From assembly GCA_002167215.1 (NCBI GenBank), contig NHDS01000004.1, positions 1 to 59,704 of the forward strand: a stretch of 59,704 bases of DNA, written 5' to 3'. The notes under the pieces are model-generated. The model worked only from the letters and a program-made list of their open reading frames with translations, was not told where the DNA came from and ran no database searches. A program made the translations under genes and the position numbers. Within the stretch, counting starts at the first letter, position 1, and every line of letters starts with the position of its first letter. Origin of the DNA: Pelagibacteraceae bacterium TMED65. GTDB taxonomy: Bacteria; Pseudomonadota; Alphaproteobacteria; TMED127. Shown one piece after another: positions 1-8,098 of this stretch.

Positions 1-76
1 ACGTTGATAGGCTGGATGTGGAAGCGCAGTAATGCGTGCAGCTGACCAGTACTAATAGCTCAATTGGCTTGATTTA
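1..76 (+). rRNA. 23S rRNA, 3' end (partial)
   Basis: The first ~76 bases match the conserved 3' end of bacterial 23S rRNA: the run ACGTTGATAGGC, then AAGCGCAGTAATGCG and CAGTACTAATAGCTC, ending in GGCTTGATTT, which corresponds to the GGCTTAACCTT end in E. coli. The rest of the gene lies upstream of the window. The exact 3' end is uncertain by a few bases. No 5S gene follows; a protein gene on the opposite strand ends 60 bases later. Confidence 0.95.
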
Positions 77-136
77 TGCACTGAAAAAAATTTTATAAAG
101 TGATTGTTGATATTAAAATATTAAAAACAAAATAGA

Positions 137-895
137 CTATGCAGAAAAACCTCCATCAACATGAATATTTTCCCCGTTAATATAGTTAGACCCATCATCA
201 ATCAAAAATTTGAGCACTTCATAAATATCTTTTTGATTAGCCATTCTTTTTAAGGGAATATTTTTAAGATAATTTTTTTGAAATCTTCTACTATGTTTAT
301 TAAACACTCCTCCAGGAGATATAAGATTGGATCTTATATTTTGTGAGGCAAATTTTTTAGAAAGCCATTTATTTAATCCAATTAAGCCTGCTTTTGTGGA
401 CGTATAACCCAAAGTACTAAAAAAATTTTCTTTTTCATAAATAGTGTGATCTGGACTATTTGAGCCATAAATACTTCCAGTTGTAATGATTTTTTGTAAT
501 TTTTTTTTGTCATTATGATATTCAAAAAAATATTTAATTGATAAAAAAACACCTGTTAAATTTATATCTACATTTTTTCTCCAATTGTTAGTATTAAAAT
601 AATCTTTTTTTTTAAATTTGTTTTCTTTTAATGCCGCCTCAGTTGTATATGCAGCATTATTTATTAAGCAATCGAATTTTCCGTATAATTTTTTTAATTT
701 TTCAAAAAATTTTTTAATTTCCATTTCTTTTGATAAATCAAGTTCAAATTTTTTATTTTTAGATTTAAGATCAGTTTTTAAATTATTATCTGCACCGCAA
801 ATTATGCTTATATTTTTGTCTTTTGCTAAATTTTCAAAAAAATATTTACCTAAAGTGCCACTAGCGCCAATTAAAATAACTTTTTTTTTAGTCAT
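137..895 (-). CDS. SDR-family NAD(P)-dependent oxidoreductase
   Basis: A 252-residue classical short-chain dehydrogenase/reductase. It has the cofactor loop GASGTLG at residues 10-16, the NNAA motif at 79-82, the catalytic Ser141 (TGSIYGS) and the Tyr164-x3-Lys168 pair, followed by the SPGG segment near 193-196. Length and order are normal for the family. The C-terminal NGENIHVDGG is typical of SDRs acting on small alcohols and sugars. PtmA-like SDRs occur in nonulosonic-acid loci, and NeuB/NeuC lie downstream in this island, so a role in making a sugar precursor is plausible but not shown. It is the first gene after the 23S rRNA and faces it. A 67-base gap separates it from the next gene upstream. 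Confidence 0.85.
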   Translation of the reverse strand: MTKKKVILIGASGTLGKYFFENLAKDKNISIICGADNNLKTDLKSKNKKFELDLSKEMEIKKFFEKLKKLYGKFDCLINNAAYTTEAALKENKFKKKDYFNTNNWRKNVDINLTGVFLSIKYFFEYHNDKKKLQKIITTGSIYGSNSPDHTIYEKENFFSTLGYTSTKAGLIGLNKWLSKKFASQNIRSNLISPGGVFNKHSRRFQKNYLKNIPLKRMANQKDIYEVLKFLIDDGSNYINGENIHVDGGFSA

Positions 896-962
896 AAATA
901 TTCATTTTATATCATCTATAATGAAAACTAAAATAAATGATTATTTTAATTAATTTTAATTA

Positions 963-1646
963 TTACACATTTTCCGGGTAAGATTTAATAAAATCAATTT
1001 TTTTAAAAAGTGTTATCGCAGTATCCTCAGATTTAAAATCTTTTGTATCATGGGCTGTCATTAAATTAGTATTATTTCTAATTTTGTAAATTATCTTGAA
1101 TAAACCACTTTCCTCAAGAAAATTATCATAGCTCATTTTGAATGTTTTTAGATCTTTGTTGTGAACTGAAGAGTTTGTATGTTTAAATAGAGGATCACAG
1201 TCTTGAATTATTAAGTGCCCATTATTGTTTAATTTTTTATGGATTAAGTCAAATTGTTTGAATATTTCATCTCTATCTAAAAGATATAAAAAGAAGCCAC
1301 ATATTATTAAATCAAATTTTAATTTAATTTTTTCAATTTCTAGTGAGGATAACTTAATTAACTTCAACTTTTTAAATCTCTTTCTACCAGAACTTATAGC
1401 TTTAGAAGATAAGTCAATTCCATAATTTACTTTGGAGTTCAAATTTATCCGATACTCGTTTAATTTTATTCCGTTTGCACATCCAATTTCAAGAATACTA
1501 TTTGGTTTAATTTTGTTAATTTTGATTAAATCAATTATTCTATAATCACTTTTTGAACTATTAAAAAAATCTAAATTTCTTACAAAGTATTTATCTGCTT
1601 CCTTTTTTTTAACTATTTTAATATTACTAATTAATTTTTTTTTCAT
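963..1646 (-). CDS. class I SAM-dependent methyltransferase
   Basis: A 227-residue protein with a Rossmann-type SAM-binding core. Motif I is ILEIGCANG at residues 51-59, the acidic end of strand 2 is GIDLSSKAI, and strand 4 is FDLIICGFFLYLL. The family transfers a methyl group from S-adenosylmethionine; the acceptor cannot be read from the sequence. In this setting a sugar or a lipid-linked glycan is the likely target. It is transcribed away from the TylF-like gene at 1793, and the 146-base space between them holds one of the recurrent inverted repeats. Confidence 0.8.
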   Translation of the reverse strand: MKKKLISNIKIVKKKEADKYFVRNLDFFNSSKSDYRIIDLIKINKIKPNSILEIGCANGIKLNEYRINLNSKVNYGIDLSSKAISSGRKRFKKLKLIKLSSLEIEKIKLKFDLIICGFFLYLLDRDEIFKQFDLIHKKLNNNGHLIIQDCDPLFKHTNSSVHNKDLKTFKMSYDNFLEESGLFKIIYKIRNNTNLMTAHDTKDFKSEDTAITLFKKIDFIKSYPENV

Positions 1647-1747
1647 ATATAGTTAAATAATATATACATCATATTTAAATTTTTAAGAAATATGAAAAAT
1701 GAAAATTAAGTGAATTTTTAACATAAAATTAATTTGTTTTACAAAAA

Positions 1748-1766
1748 TTGATTGATGATTGAACAA
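1748..1766. promoter_or_regulatory. Candidate operator, inverted repeat copy 1
   Basis: The sequence TTGATTGAT-G-ATTGAACAA has a perfect right half (ATTGAACAA) and a left half matching the consensus TTGTTCAAT at 6 of 9 positions. It lies between divergent genes, 26 bases before the methyltransferase at 1793. The same right half occurs in copies 2 and 4 of the repeat. This is the least symmetrical copy, so the call depends on the other three. Confidence 0.5.
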
Positions 1767-1792
1767 TTAATTTAATTGTGATTTAACAAGCT

Positions 1793-2476
1793 ATGCCAAG
1801 TCTTTTTTCAAAAAATAATTTTAAAAAACTTAGAGAGGATGATATTTGGTATGCAGAAAATGCCTTCTATCTTAGATCTCAACCAAATAGAATAATTCAA
1901 TTAACAAATTTATATGAAATTTATAAAAGAATTTTAAAAGTTAAAGGTGATATTGTTGAGTGCGGTGTATTTAAAGGTGCATCATTCATAAAGTTGTTAA
2001 CTTTTGGGAAATTTTTAGATTCAAAGATGAGAAGAAGAGCATTTGGTTTTGATATTTTTGGGAAATTTCCTAAACCCAAATTAAAAGGTGATAGATTATT
2101 TTTAAAAGCTTGGGAGAAATCAGCAGGTAATGGTATTAATCATGACGAATTAAATAAGTATTTAAAAGACAAGAATTTTAAAAATTTTAAACTTATAAAA
2201 GGTGATGTTACAGAAACAATTCCAAAATTTATTAAGAAAAATAAAAAATTAAAAATTGCATTATTACATCTTGATATGGATGTTTACGAGGGTACTAAAT
2301 GTGCATTTGATCATCTTGCAGATAAAGTTGTCAAAAATGGAATTATATTAGTCGATGATTTCAAGATTGTTCAAGGCGCAACAAAAGCAACAAAAGAATA
2401 TCTTAAAAAGAACAAGAAATTAAAAATTTATAAAGTAATGTTTTATAAAAAACCCAGCTTTATTGTTAAAAAATAA
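1793..2476 (+). CDS. TylF/macrocin O-methyltransferase-family protein
   Basis: A 227-residue protein with features of the TylF (macrocin O-methyltransferase) family. These are IVECGVFKGAS at residues 54-64 (SAM site), FGFDIFGKFP at 84-93, LLHLDMDVYEGT at 158-168 with the metal-type aspartates 161 and 163, and ILVDDF at 185-190. Family members methylate sugar hydroxyls using SAM and a divalent metal. The length is close to the usual ~230-250 residues. It is a single gene behind inverted-repeat copy 1, and it converges on the phosphonate operon, whose last stop lies 4 bases away. The exact sugar substrate is unknown. Confidence 0.85.
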   Translation: MPSLFSKNNFKKLREDDIWYAENAFYLRSQPNRIIQLTNLYEIYKRILKVKGDIVECGVFKGASFIKLLTFGKFLDSKMRRRAFGFDIFGKFPKPKLKGDRLFLKAWEKSAGNGINHDELNKYLKDKNFKNFKLIKGDVTETIPKFIKKNKKLKIALLHLDMDVYEGTKCAFDHLADKVVKNGIILVDDFKIVQGATKATKEYLKKNKKLKIYKVMFYKKPSFIVKK

Positions 2477-2479
2477 AAT

Positions 2480-3580
2480 TTACTCTCTAACTATTATTTT
2501 ATAAATATCATTCTTTTTAATTTTAACAGGATTATTTCCTAGCCTAAGAAGATTAATACCATTCAAAATTTTTTCATAGTCTTTCTTTGTGTCAATGTTT
2601 AATTTTAACAAATTATCTTCTAAGTTTGAATTCAATTTTAATTCTGAAATTTTTAAGCTAAAATCTTGAATATTTTTAACTTTAAAAATTTTAAAAATTA
2701 AACCAAATCTTTCTGATAAATCAAAATTTGTTTCAGATTTATTTAGATTATCAAAATTAAATTTAAAAAATTTTTCGAAGAATAGAGCAACAGCATGACC
2801 ATGACTTACATTAAAAAGAGATGTAAATGGATAAGAGGTTGCATGGGGTGCTGTCGTTTTAGATATACTTATTGCTTTACCGGCTAGATTAGCAGCAATA
2901 CTCATTTCAGAAGCATTTTTAAAATTTGGAGTTTTTAAAAATTTTAAATAATTTTCTAATGAAATATTTAATGATTTTATTGCAAACTCCAAACTTTTTT
3001 CATTAGATTTTTTTGAGACCAAAGACTCTAGTGCTTGTGCAATGGCATCAAACCCAGCTGAAGCTTTAATATTACTAGGAGCAGAAAATAGAAATTCAGG
3101 TATCAAAAAGAAATTATCTGGAATTAATAGCTCACTTTCAAAAGAGTACTTAATTTTATTTATGTAAATTACAGCATTTGAAGTAACTTCCGCTCCAGAT
3201 CCAGCAGTTGTTGGTATAACGACAAGTTTCGTAAATTTTTTTTTAAATGGGTATGAATAATTTATGATTAGATTTTTCAAATCTTGACGATTTTCTGTAA
3301 CATTGGCAATCTTTGCGTAATCAATTACTGCGCCACCTCCAATAGCAACTAATAAATCTGGCTTAAATTTTTGTACATCATCAATAATTTTGGTCAATTC
3401 ATCATATATTGGAATACTTGATGTTTTTAAAAAAATAAAAACTTCTTTATTTATTTTTATTTGATCAAAAATCTTTTTTGCACCTGAATTAACAAATGAT
3501 TTTTTGCCACATAAAAAAAATACTTTTTTAAAGGAACTGTCATTAACAAAATTTTTAAAATCCTCTATAGAATTAATCAT
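2480..3580 (-). CDS. Iron-containing alcohol dehydrogenase, probable phosphonoacetaldehyde reductase
   Basis: A 366-residue group III alcohol dehydrogenase. The NAD site includes GGGAVIDYAK at residues 81-90 and PTTAGSGAE at 123-131. The metal-site positions are Asp178, Gln182 (a histidine in FucO-type enzymes), His246 and His260. The segment TTAPHATSYPFTSLFNVSHGH is typical of the subfamily reducing phosphonoacetaldehyde to 2-hydroxyethylphosphonate (PhpC type). Its start abuts the stop of the phosphonopyruvate decarboxylase gene, which makes the product it would reduce; this context is the main support for the substrate. The dehydrogenase family is clear and the substrate is a good inference. 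Confidence 0.85.
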   Translation of the reverse strand: MINSIEDFKNFVNDSSFKKVFFLCGKKSFVNSGAKKIFDQIKINKEVFIFLKTSSIPIYDELTKIIDDVQKFKPDLLVAIGGGAVIDYAKIANVTENRQDLKNLIINYSYPFKKKFTKLVVIPTTAGSGAEVTSNAVIYINKIKYSFESELLIPDNFFLIPEFLFSAPSNIKASAGFDAIAQALESLVSKKSNEKSLEFAIKSLNISLENYLKFLKTPNFKNASEMSIAANLAGKAISISKTTAPHATSYPFTSLFNVSHGHAVALFFEKFFKFNFDNLNKSETNFDLSERFGLIFKIFKVKNIQDFSLKISELKLNSNLEDNLLKLNIDTKKDYEKILNGINLLRLGNNPVKIKKNDIYKIIVRE

Positions 3581-4681
3581 TTATTTCATGAATATTTTTT
3601 TTACTTTTATCAAATTTTTTGGCCTTGGAAGGTCCTTAACTTTATTACTACTTATTTTGACTTCAAGAAAGTTTAAACTTTTCTTATTTAAAAAATTTTT
3701 AATTTTTTTATTTAAATTTGTTTTATCTGTAATCTGGTAAAAGTTCTTAAAGCCTAAACTTTTTGATAAATTTTTAAAGTTTACATTTTTCATGTAAGTG
3801 GATTGGCCTCCAACCGAGTCATGAGCGTTATTATTTAACAAAATATATTTTAAATTATGGTTTGAAAATTCTCCTAAGGTTTTGATAGACCCTAAATGCA
3901 TAAGTAATGATCCATCTCCATCAATACATATTGTTTTATTTTTTGAAAAAAGGGAATATCCTAAAGATACTGAGGATGTATGGCCCATTCCACCCACCAT
4001 ATAGAAATCTTTCCCATTTTTTGAATTATAATTTTTTCTAGCGTAAAATAACTCTCTTGAGTTATATCCAGTACTAGAAATAATTTTGGTTTTTTTATCT
4101 ATAACAGACAGTAATGATTTAAAAAAAAATTGTTTATCTAATTTAAAAGTATCTCTAGGTTTTTGATTTTTTTTTGACTTTTTTAAGGTGCCTTGCTCAA
4201 TCAAACACGCAACTATCTCATTATTTTTTTTTGCAATCTTTATTTGTTTGTTAAATTTAATTAAGTCATCTTCTTTCTTTAGAACTGAATATTTAATATT
4301 TAAAAGTTTTAATATTTGGCATGTAATTTTCCCTTTTGCTTCATGTTGTGGTTCGTCATTTTTATTAGGCGATCCTCTCCACCCAATTATTAAAATTAGC
4401 GGTATTGAATAAACTTTTTTGTTGGCAATTGAAATCAAAGGATTTATCGCGTTTGCTAACCCAGAATTTTGCATATAAATGCAAGGAATTTTTTTTGTGG
4501 AAAGGTAATGACCTATACCTATAGATACTGCGGCACCTTCATTAGCAGCAATGATATGTTGTCTTTTTGGTAAATTTTCTAATGAAAAACTTAATTCTTT
4601 TAATACGCTATCAGGCACTCCAGTAAAAAAACTACAATTATTTTTTTTTATTACTTTGATAAGAGAATTGACATTTAACAT
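3581..4681 (-). CDS. ppd: Phosphonopyruvate decarboxylase
   Basis: A 366-residue thiamine-diphosphate enzyme. Residues 20-28 read TGVPDSVLK, a hallmark of phosphonopyruvate decarboxylases. Glu48 in AANEGAA is the cofactor-activating glutamate, and MQNSGLANAINPL (70-82) is also typical. The TPP/Mg motif runs from GDG at 255-257 to NNN at 283-285. It removes CO2 from phosphonopyruvate to give phosphonoacetaldehyde, the step that pulls the unfavourable PEP mutase reaction forward. The mutase is encoded 24 kb away at 28595. The gene sits in a four-gene operon, 11 bases behind the APS-kinase-like gene and abutting the reductase gene. The length is normal. Confidence 0.93.
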   Translation of the reverse strand: MLNVNSLIKVIKKNNCSFFTGVPDSVLKELSFSLENLPKRQHIIAANEGAAVSIGIGHYLSTKKIPCIYMQNSGLANAINPLISIANKKVYSIPLILIIGWRGSPNKNDEPQHEAKGKITCQILKLLNIKYSVLKKEDDLIKFNKQIKIAKKNNEIVACLIEQGTLKKSKKNQKPRDTFKLDKQFFFKSLLSVIDKKTKIISSTGYNSRELFYARKNYNSKNGKDFYMVGGMGHTSSVSLGYSLFSKNKTICIDGDGSLLMHLGSIKTLGEFSNHNLKYILLNNNAHDSVGGQSTYMKNVNFKNLSKSLGFKNFYQITDKTNLNKKIKNFLNKKSLNFLEVKISSNKVKDLPRPKNLIKVKKIFMK

Positions 4682-4692
4682 ATATCTTAAGT

Positions 4693-5217
4693 CTATTTAG
4701 CTATTTTTTTTATTTTTTTCATTATGGTTTTTGAAATTTCATCAGTTGATTTGCTAAAATCATTTTTAATTACAATATCTGCATTTTTTGGAAATTCTGG
4801 TATTAAATCTTTGCCCCAAATAAATTTGCTATTTTTTCTATAATGTTTTTTTTTTGAGAATTTTTCTATATCTTTGATATTTGTCTTTAAATAAATTTCA
4901 ATGTAATTTTTTAGAATTTTCTTATTATAAGATCGGAGTTTATTGAACAAACCGATTACTGCAAAAACAACATTTATTTTTTGGTTCGAAAAGTATTTTA
5001 ACAAATTACTATATTTATATCCTAAATCTAGTCTGTCTAAACTTGTGTAACCATTAAATTTGAATATATTTCTCAAATCATCTCCACTGATTAAAATTGT
5101 TGGTCCAAATTTTTTTTTTATTTCTGGTGTAATTTTTTTTGCTATTGTAGTTTTACCAGATCCAGATAAGCCAGTAATCCAAAAAACAATTCCTTTATTT
5201 TTTTTAAATTTTTTCAT
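4693..5217 (-). CDS. APS-kinase-like P-loop kinase
   Basis: A 174-residue protein with the P-loop GLSGSGKTT at residues 16-24 and the overall plan of adenylylsulfate kinase (CysC). The family's sulfate-nucleotide segment (DGDNVRHGL) reads SGDDLRNIF here. The usual arginine-rich helix and the ISP-type motif after strand 3 are replaced by unrelated residues. The substrate is therefore probably not APS. It lies between a CDP-glycerol-transferase-like gene and phosphonopyruvate decarboxylase in a compact operon, so phosphorylation of a phosphonate or of an alcohol attached to the glycan is a reasonable guess. The kinase fold is well supported; the function is open. Confidence 0.75.
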   Translation of the reverse strand: MKKFKKNKGIVFWITGLSGSGKTTIAKKITPEIKKKFGPTILISGDDLRNIFKFNGYTSLDRLDLGYKYSNLLKYFSNQKINVVFAVIGLFNKLRSYNKKILKNYIEIYLKTNIKDIEKFSKKKHYRKNSKFIWGKDLIPEFPKNADIVIKNDFSKSTDEISKTIMKKIKKIAK

Positions 5218-6351
5218 TTATCTAATGTTTACAATTTTATCTATTACACTCTTAATTCTTCTCTTTGACTCACCTAAATAATCAATTTTCTTAATCAAAC
5301 TTCTATTTGTTTTTTTTATATCATTATAACCATTTTCAAATTTCTTAATATATCTGACTACATCATCAGAATTATTCGCAATATAACCAACTTTTTTTCT
5401 GTCTCTAAAGTAATCTAAATTTGAGAGTCCAAATTTTTTTAATACACTCTCTTTTTTTGAAAAAAATATTATTGGTCTATTAGTCATAAAAGCATAAGTA
5501 TAAGCAGTCCCTGATATATCGGTTATAAGACATAAGGATTTTGAATAAATCTTAAAATAGTCATCGCTCATATCTAAAGAAAAATTTCTATCTTTTTCAA
5601 ATTTTTTTTTAATACTTTTTATAAGTTTTGAGTCTCTATTATTTGGATAGGGACGAAAAATTATTTTGTAATTAGTTTTTAAAAGTAATTTATTAATAAT
5701 CTCATTTAAATCATTTAAAATTGTAATTTCTTTAATATGCCTAAAATCTGATGGTGCAATTACTATTTGCTTACTAAATCCTTTTATTTTTTTAAACTTT
5801 TTAACAAGATAATCTAACTTATAATATCCAACACAAAATATTTTAGGAATTTTTTTATTATTGTCTGTATTATATTTAATAAATAAATTATCAAACATTC
5901 TTTTACTTTTTTGACCTGAAATAAATATATAATTATACTTTATTAATCTTTCAAAAAGTTGTTTTTCTTTTTTTTTTTCAACAAGAGGCGCTGTTGATAT
6001 ATCATGATGCATATAAATATTTTTTGATTTTATCGGAAACTTTTCACAAACATTTAAGCTAAAAAAAATATCAATATTGTATAACCATCTCATTAAAAAA
6101 CTCTGTGAAACATAAAAAAAATACTTACGTTTATAATCCTTAATTTCATGCCCATGTAAGATGATATAATTTTGATTAAAATATGAAAATAAATCTTCCA
6201 AATAATAAATATGATTTAAGGTTAGATTTTTTCTTGGATGATAAAAAAAAATTATTTTTTTTTTCATCAATTTATAGAAAATAATGATTATATTAATAAT
6301 AATAACAGAATAAAAAGTTCTCAAAATATCTACTAGTCTATGGTCAAACAT
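5218..6351 (-). CDS. CDP-glycerol glycerophosphotransferase-like protein
   Basis: A 377-residue protein resembling the TagB/TagF fold. It has MHHD at residues 114-117, FRPYPNNRD at 232-240 in the position of the family's HP-type phosphate-binding motif, and LITDISGTAYTYAF at 275-288. Family members transfer glycerol- or ribitol-phosphate from a CDP carrier to a growing polymer. With a phosphonate pathway alongside and a TagD-like domain on PEP mutase, a CMP-phosphonate donor is an attractive alternative. A hydrophobic segment at residues 12-28 may anchor it to the membrane. Met29 (position 6267) is another possible start that would remove this segment. First gene of the operon; inverted-repeat copy 2 lies about 65 bases upstream. 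Confidence 0.75.
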   Translation of the reverse strand: MFDHRLVDILRTFYSVIIINIIIIFYKLMKKKIIFFYHPRKNLTLNHIYYLEDLFSYFNQNYIILHGHEIKDYKRKYFFYVSQSFLMRWLYNIDIFFSLNVCEKFPIKSKNIYMHHDISTAPLVEKKKEKQLFERLIKYNYIFISGQKSKRMFDNLFIKYNTDNNKKIPKIFCVGYYKLDYLVKKFKKIKGFSKQIVIAPSDFRHIKEITILNDLNEIINKLLLKTNYKIIFRPYPNNRDSKLIKSIKKKFEKDRNFSLDMSDDYFKIYSKSLCLITDISGTAYTYAFMTNRPIIFFSKKESVLKKFGLSNLDYFRDRKKVGYIANNSDDVVRYIKKFENGYNDIKKTNRSLIKKIDYLGESKRRIKSVIDKIVNIR

Positions 6352-6387
6352 TTAATTTATTTACCGATTTTAACGACAATCTAAAGC

Positions 6388-6416
6388 TTGAAATTTTTAC
6401 ATTATTTATTATTAAT
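6388..6416 (+). promoter_or_regulatory. Candidate promoter of the regulator/neuBC operon
   Basis: TTGAAA at 6388-6393 and ATTAAT at 6411-6416 are separated by 17 bases, a fair match to a sigma-70 type promoter (the -10 matches 4 of 6). The inverted repeat at 6415-6433 starts on the -10 end and covers the expected transcription start, a geometry that fits repression. It is a prediction from spacing alone in very AT-rich DNA. Confidence 0.35.
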
Positions 6417-6433
6417 GTTCATAAATTGAACAA
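6415..6433. promoter_or_regulatory. Candidate operator, inverted repeat copy 2
   Basis: ATGTTCATA-A-ATTGAACAA has a perfect right half and a TGTTCA core on the left. It lies 9 bases before the regulator's start codon and about 65 bases before the divergent phosphonate operon. One site could therefore control both directions and also the regulator gene itself. Confidence 0.65.
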
Positions 6434-6442
6434 TATACAATT

Positions 6443-6754
6443 ATGAATAATAATCCAGATCATTTTGAAGTATTAAGAAAAATTGACAATTCAAATAAGA
6501 TTACTCAAAGAAAATTAGCGAGCGAGTTAGGTTTTAGTTTAGGAAGATTAAATTACTGTATTAAAGCCTTAAAAGGTAAAGGTTTAATCAAAATTTCAAA
6601 TTTTAAAAAAAATCCAAATAAGATTAGATATATTTACATACTCACACCTAAAGGAATTTCTCATAGAACACGTCTTACAGTCTCTTTTATGAAACGAAAA
6701 TTTAAAGAATATGATCAACTAAAAAAAGAATTACAGGATATTAAAAAAAGATAG
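6443..6754 (+). CDS. MarR-type winged-helix EPS-associated transcriptional regulator
   Basis: A 103-residue protein that is almost entirely one winged-helix DNA-binding domain. Residues ~18-60 (ITQRKLASELGFSLGRLNYC to ALKGKGLIKI) form the helix-turn-helix, and RYIYILTPKG is the wing. It ends in a charged helix (FKEYDQLKKELQDIKKR) that probably mediates dimerisation. Small regulators of this shape are found beside exopolysaccharide and O-antigen operons. It is the first gene of a + operon, 9 bases before the aminotransferase gene. The inverted repeats found in four intergenic regions are natural candidate targets, but no binding data are available from sequence. Confidence 0.85.
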   Translation: MNNNPDHFEVLRKIDNSNKITQRKLASELGFSLGRLNYCIKALKGKGLIKISNFKKNPNKIRYIYILTPKGISHRTRLTVSFMKRKFKEYDQLKKELQDIKKR

Positions 6755-6763
6755 TTTATTAAG

Positions 6764-8089
6764 ATGAAAAAGAAAAAATTAAAAAAAGTTCTAAACAAAG
6801 CACAAAAATATATTCCAGGGATTTCTGGTCTCTTAGGTAAAAGACCGGACATGTATCTTAAAGATGGAAACTGGCCAACATATTATTCAAAAGCAAAAGG
6901 AGCAAATATTTGGGATTTAGACAATAAAAAATATTATGATTTCAGTATGTTTAGTGCCGGTACATCTGTTTTAGGTTACGCAGACTCTGAAGTAAACAAA
7001 GCATCTATTAATGCAATTAAATCTGGATCTATATCTACTTTAAATCCTCCGGAGGATGCAGAGTTAGCAGAATTACTTATCAAAGATCATAAATGGGCCG
7101 GAGGTGTAAGATTCGCAAGATGTGGTGGAGAAAGCATGTCGATTGCTATAAGATTAGCAAGAGCATTTACAAATAAAGAGAAAATACTTTTTTGTGGTTA
7201 TCATGGATGGCATGATTGGTATCTTGCAGCAAATCATCAATATAAAGGTAACCTGGATTTTCAATTACTACCAGGACTTAAGCCACTAGGTGTACCTAAG
7301 GGTCTTAGGGGAACTGTTATTCCTTTTAGGTTTAACAACTGGGAGGATTATGAAAAAATTATTAAAAAAAATATTAAAAATGCAGCAGCTATAGTAATTG
7401 AACCGTGTCGTGAGGGTTTTCCAGAAAAAAAATATATGATTGCATTAAAGAAAATAGCAAAAAAAAATAAGGCCGTATTGATGTTTGATGAAATTACTTC
7501 GGGCTATAGACTTAATACTGGTGGAGCACACAAAGTTTTAAAGATAGATCCTGATATGGTAATTTATGGAAAAACAATTGCTAATGGAATACCAATGTCT
7601 GCGATAATTGGAAAGAAAGATATTATGAACTTTGCATTAAAAACTTTTGTTAGTAGTGTGTTTTGGACCGAGAAAGTAGGCCCAGCATCCGCTTTAGCTT
7701 TTATTAAAAAACATAAAAGATTAAAAATTGGTAATAAATTGACCCAAGTAGGTAAAAGAGTTAAAAAAATTTGGGCAAGTGCAGCTAAAGCAAATAATCT
7801 TGAGATTGAGATATTTGGAATAGATCCACTAGCAAGTTTTAAAATTAAAAGTAAAAATTGGCCAGCTGTTTTAACTTACTTTATTCAAGAAATGTTAAAG
7901 CTCAAAATTTTAACTACTGATAAATGTTATGCTAACTATAAGCATGATGATAAAGCCTTAAAGATTTATGAAAAAGCGTGCTTTAAAGTATTTAAAAAAA
8001 TTTCAAAGATAATAAATAATCGTGGAGAAATTTTAGATGAATTGGAGGGCCCACCCAAAGAAATGGGTTTTAACAGGCTTACCAAGTAG
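6764..8089 (+). CDS. Class III PLP-dependent aminotransferase (glutamate-1-semialdehyde aminomutase-like)
   Basis: A 441-residue fold-type I aminotransferase of the class III group. Supporting motifs are ARCGGESMSIAIRLAR at residues 118-133 (cofactor phosphate site), the YHGWHDW segment at 146-152, Asp242-Glu243 in MFDEITSGYR, and the probable Schiff-base Lys270 in YGKTIANGIPMSA. It resembles glutamate-1-semialdehyde aminomutase, but its place next to neuB and neuC suggests transamination of a sugar or a small glycan substituent, not haem synthesis. It is also a conceivable source of an amino group for the phosphonate branch, though the known AEP transaminase (PhnW) is class V. Gaps of 9 bases on each side indicate one operon. 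Confidence 0.85.
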   Translation: MKKKKLKKVLNKAQKYIPGISGLLGKRPDMYLKDGNWPTYYSKAKGANIWDLDNKKYYDFSMFSAGTSVLGYADSEVNKASINAIKSGSISTLNPPEDAELAELLIKDHKWAGGVRFARCGGESMSIAIRLARAFTNKEKILFCGYHGWHDWYLAANHQYKGNLDFQLLPGLKPLGVPKGLRGTVIPFRFNNWEDYEKIIKKNIKNAAAIVIEPCREGFPEKKYMIALKKIAKKNKAVLMFDEITSGYRLNTGGAHKVLKIDPDMVIYGKTIANGIPMSAIIGKKDIMNFALKTFVSSVFWTEKVGPASALAFIKKHKRLKIGNKLTQVGKRVKKIWASAAKANNLEIEIFGIDPLASFKIKSKNWPAVLTYFIQEMLKLKILTTDKCYANYKHDDKALKIYEKACFKVFKKISKIINNRGEILDELEGPPKEMGFNRLTK

Positions 8090-8098
8090 TTATAATGT

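Noticed and set aside
77..136. Possible rRNA terminator or processing stem after the 23S end (CACT ... AGTG around 80-105)
   Set aside because: The stem is only four base pairs with an A/T loop; nothing separates it from chance in this composition.
618..953. Open frames opposite or inside real genes (for example 618-953, 12862-13065, 20723-21037)
   Set aside because: They lie on the opposite strand or in another frame of well-supported genes, have low-complexity products and no recognisable domains.
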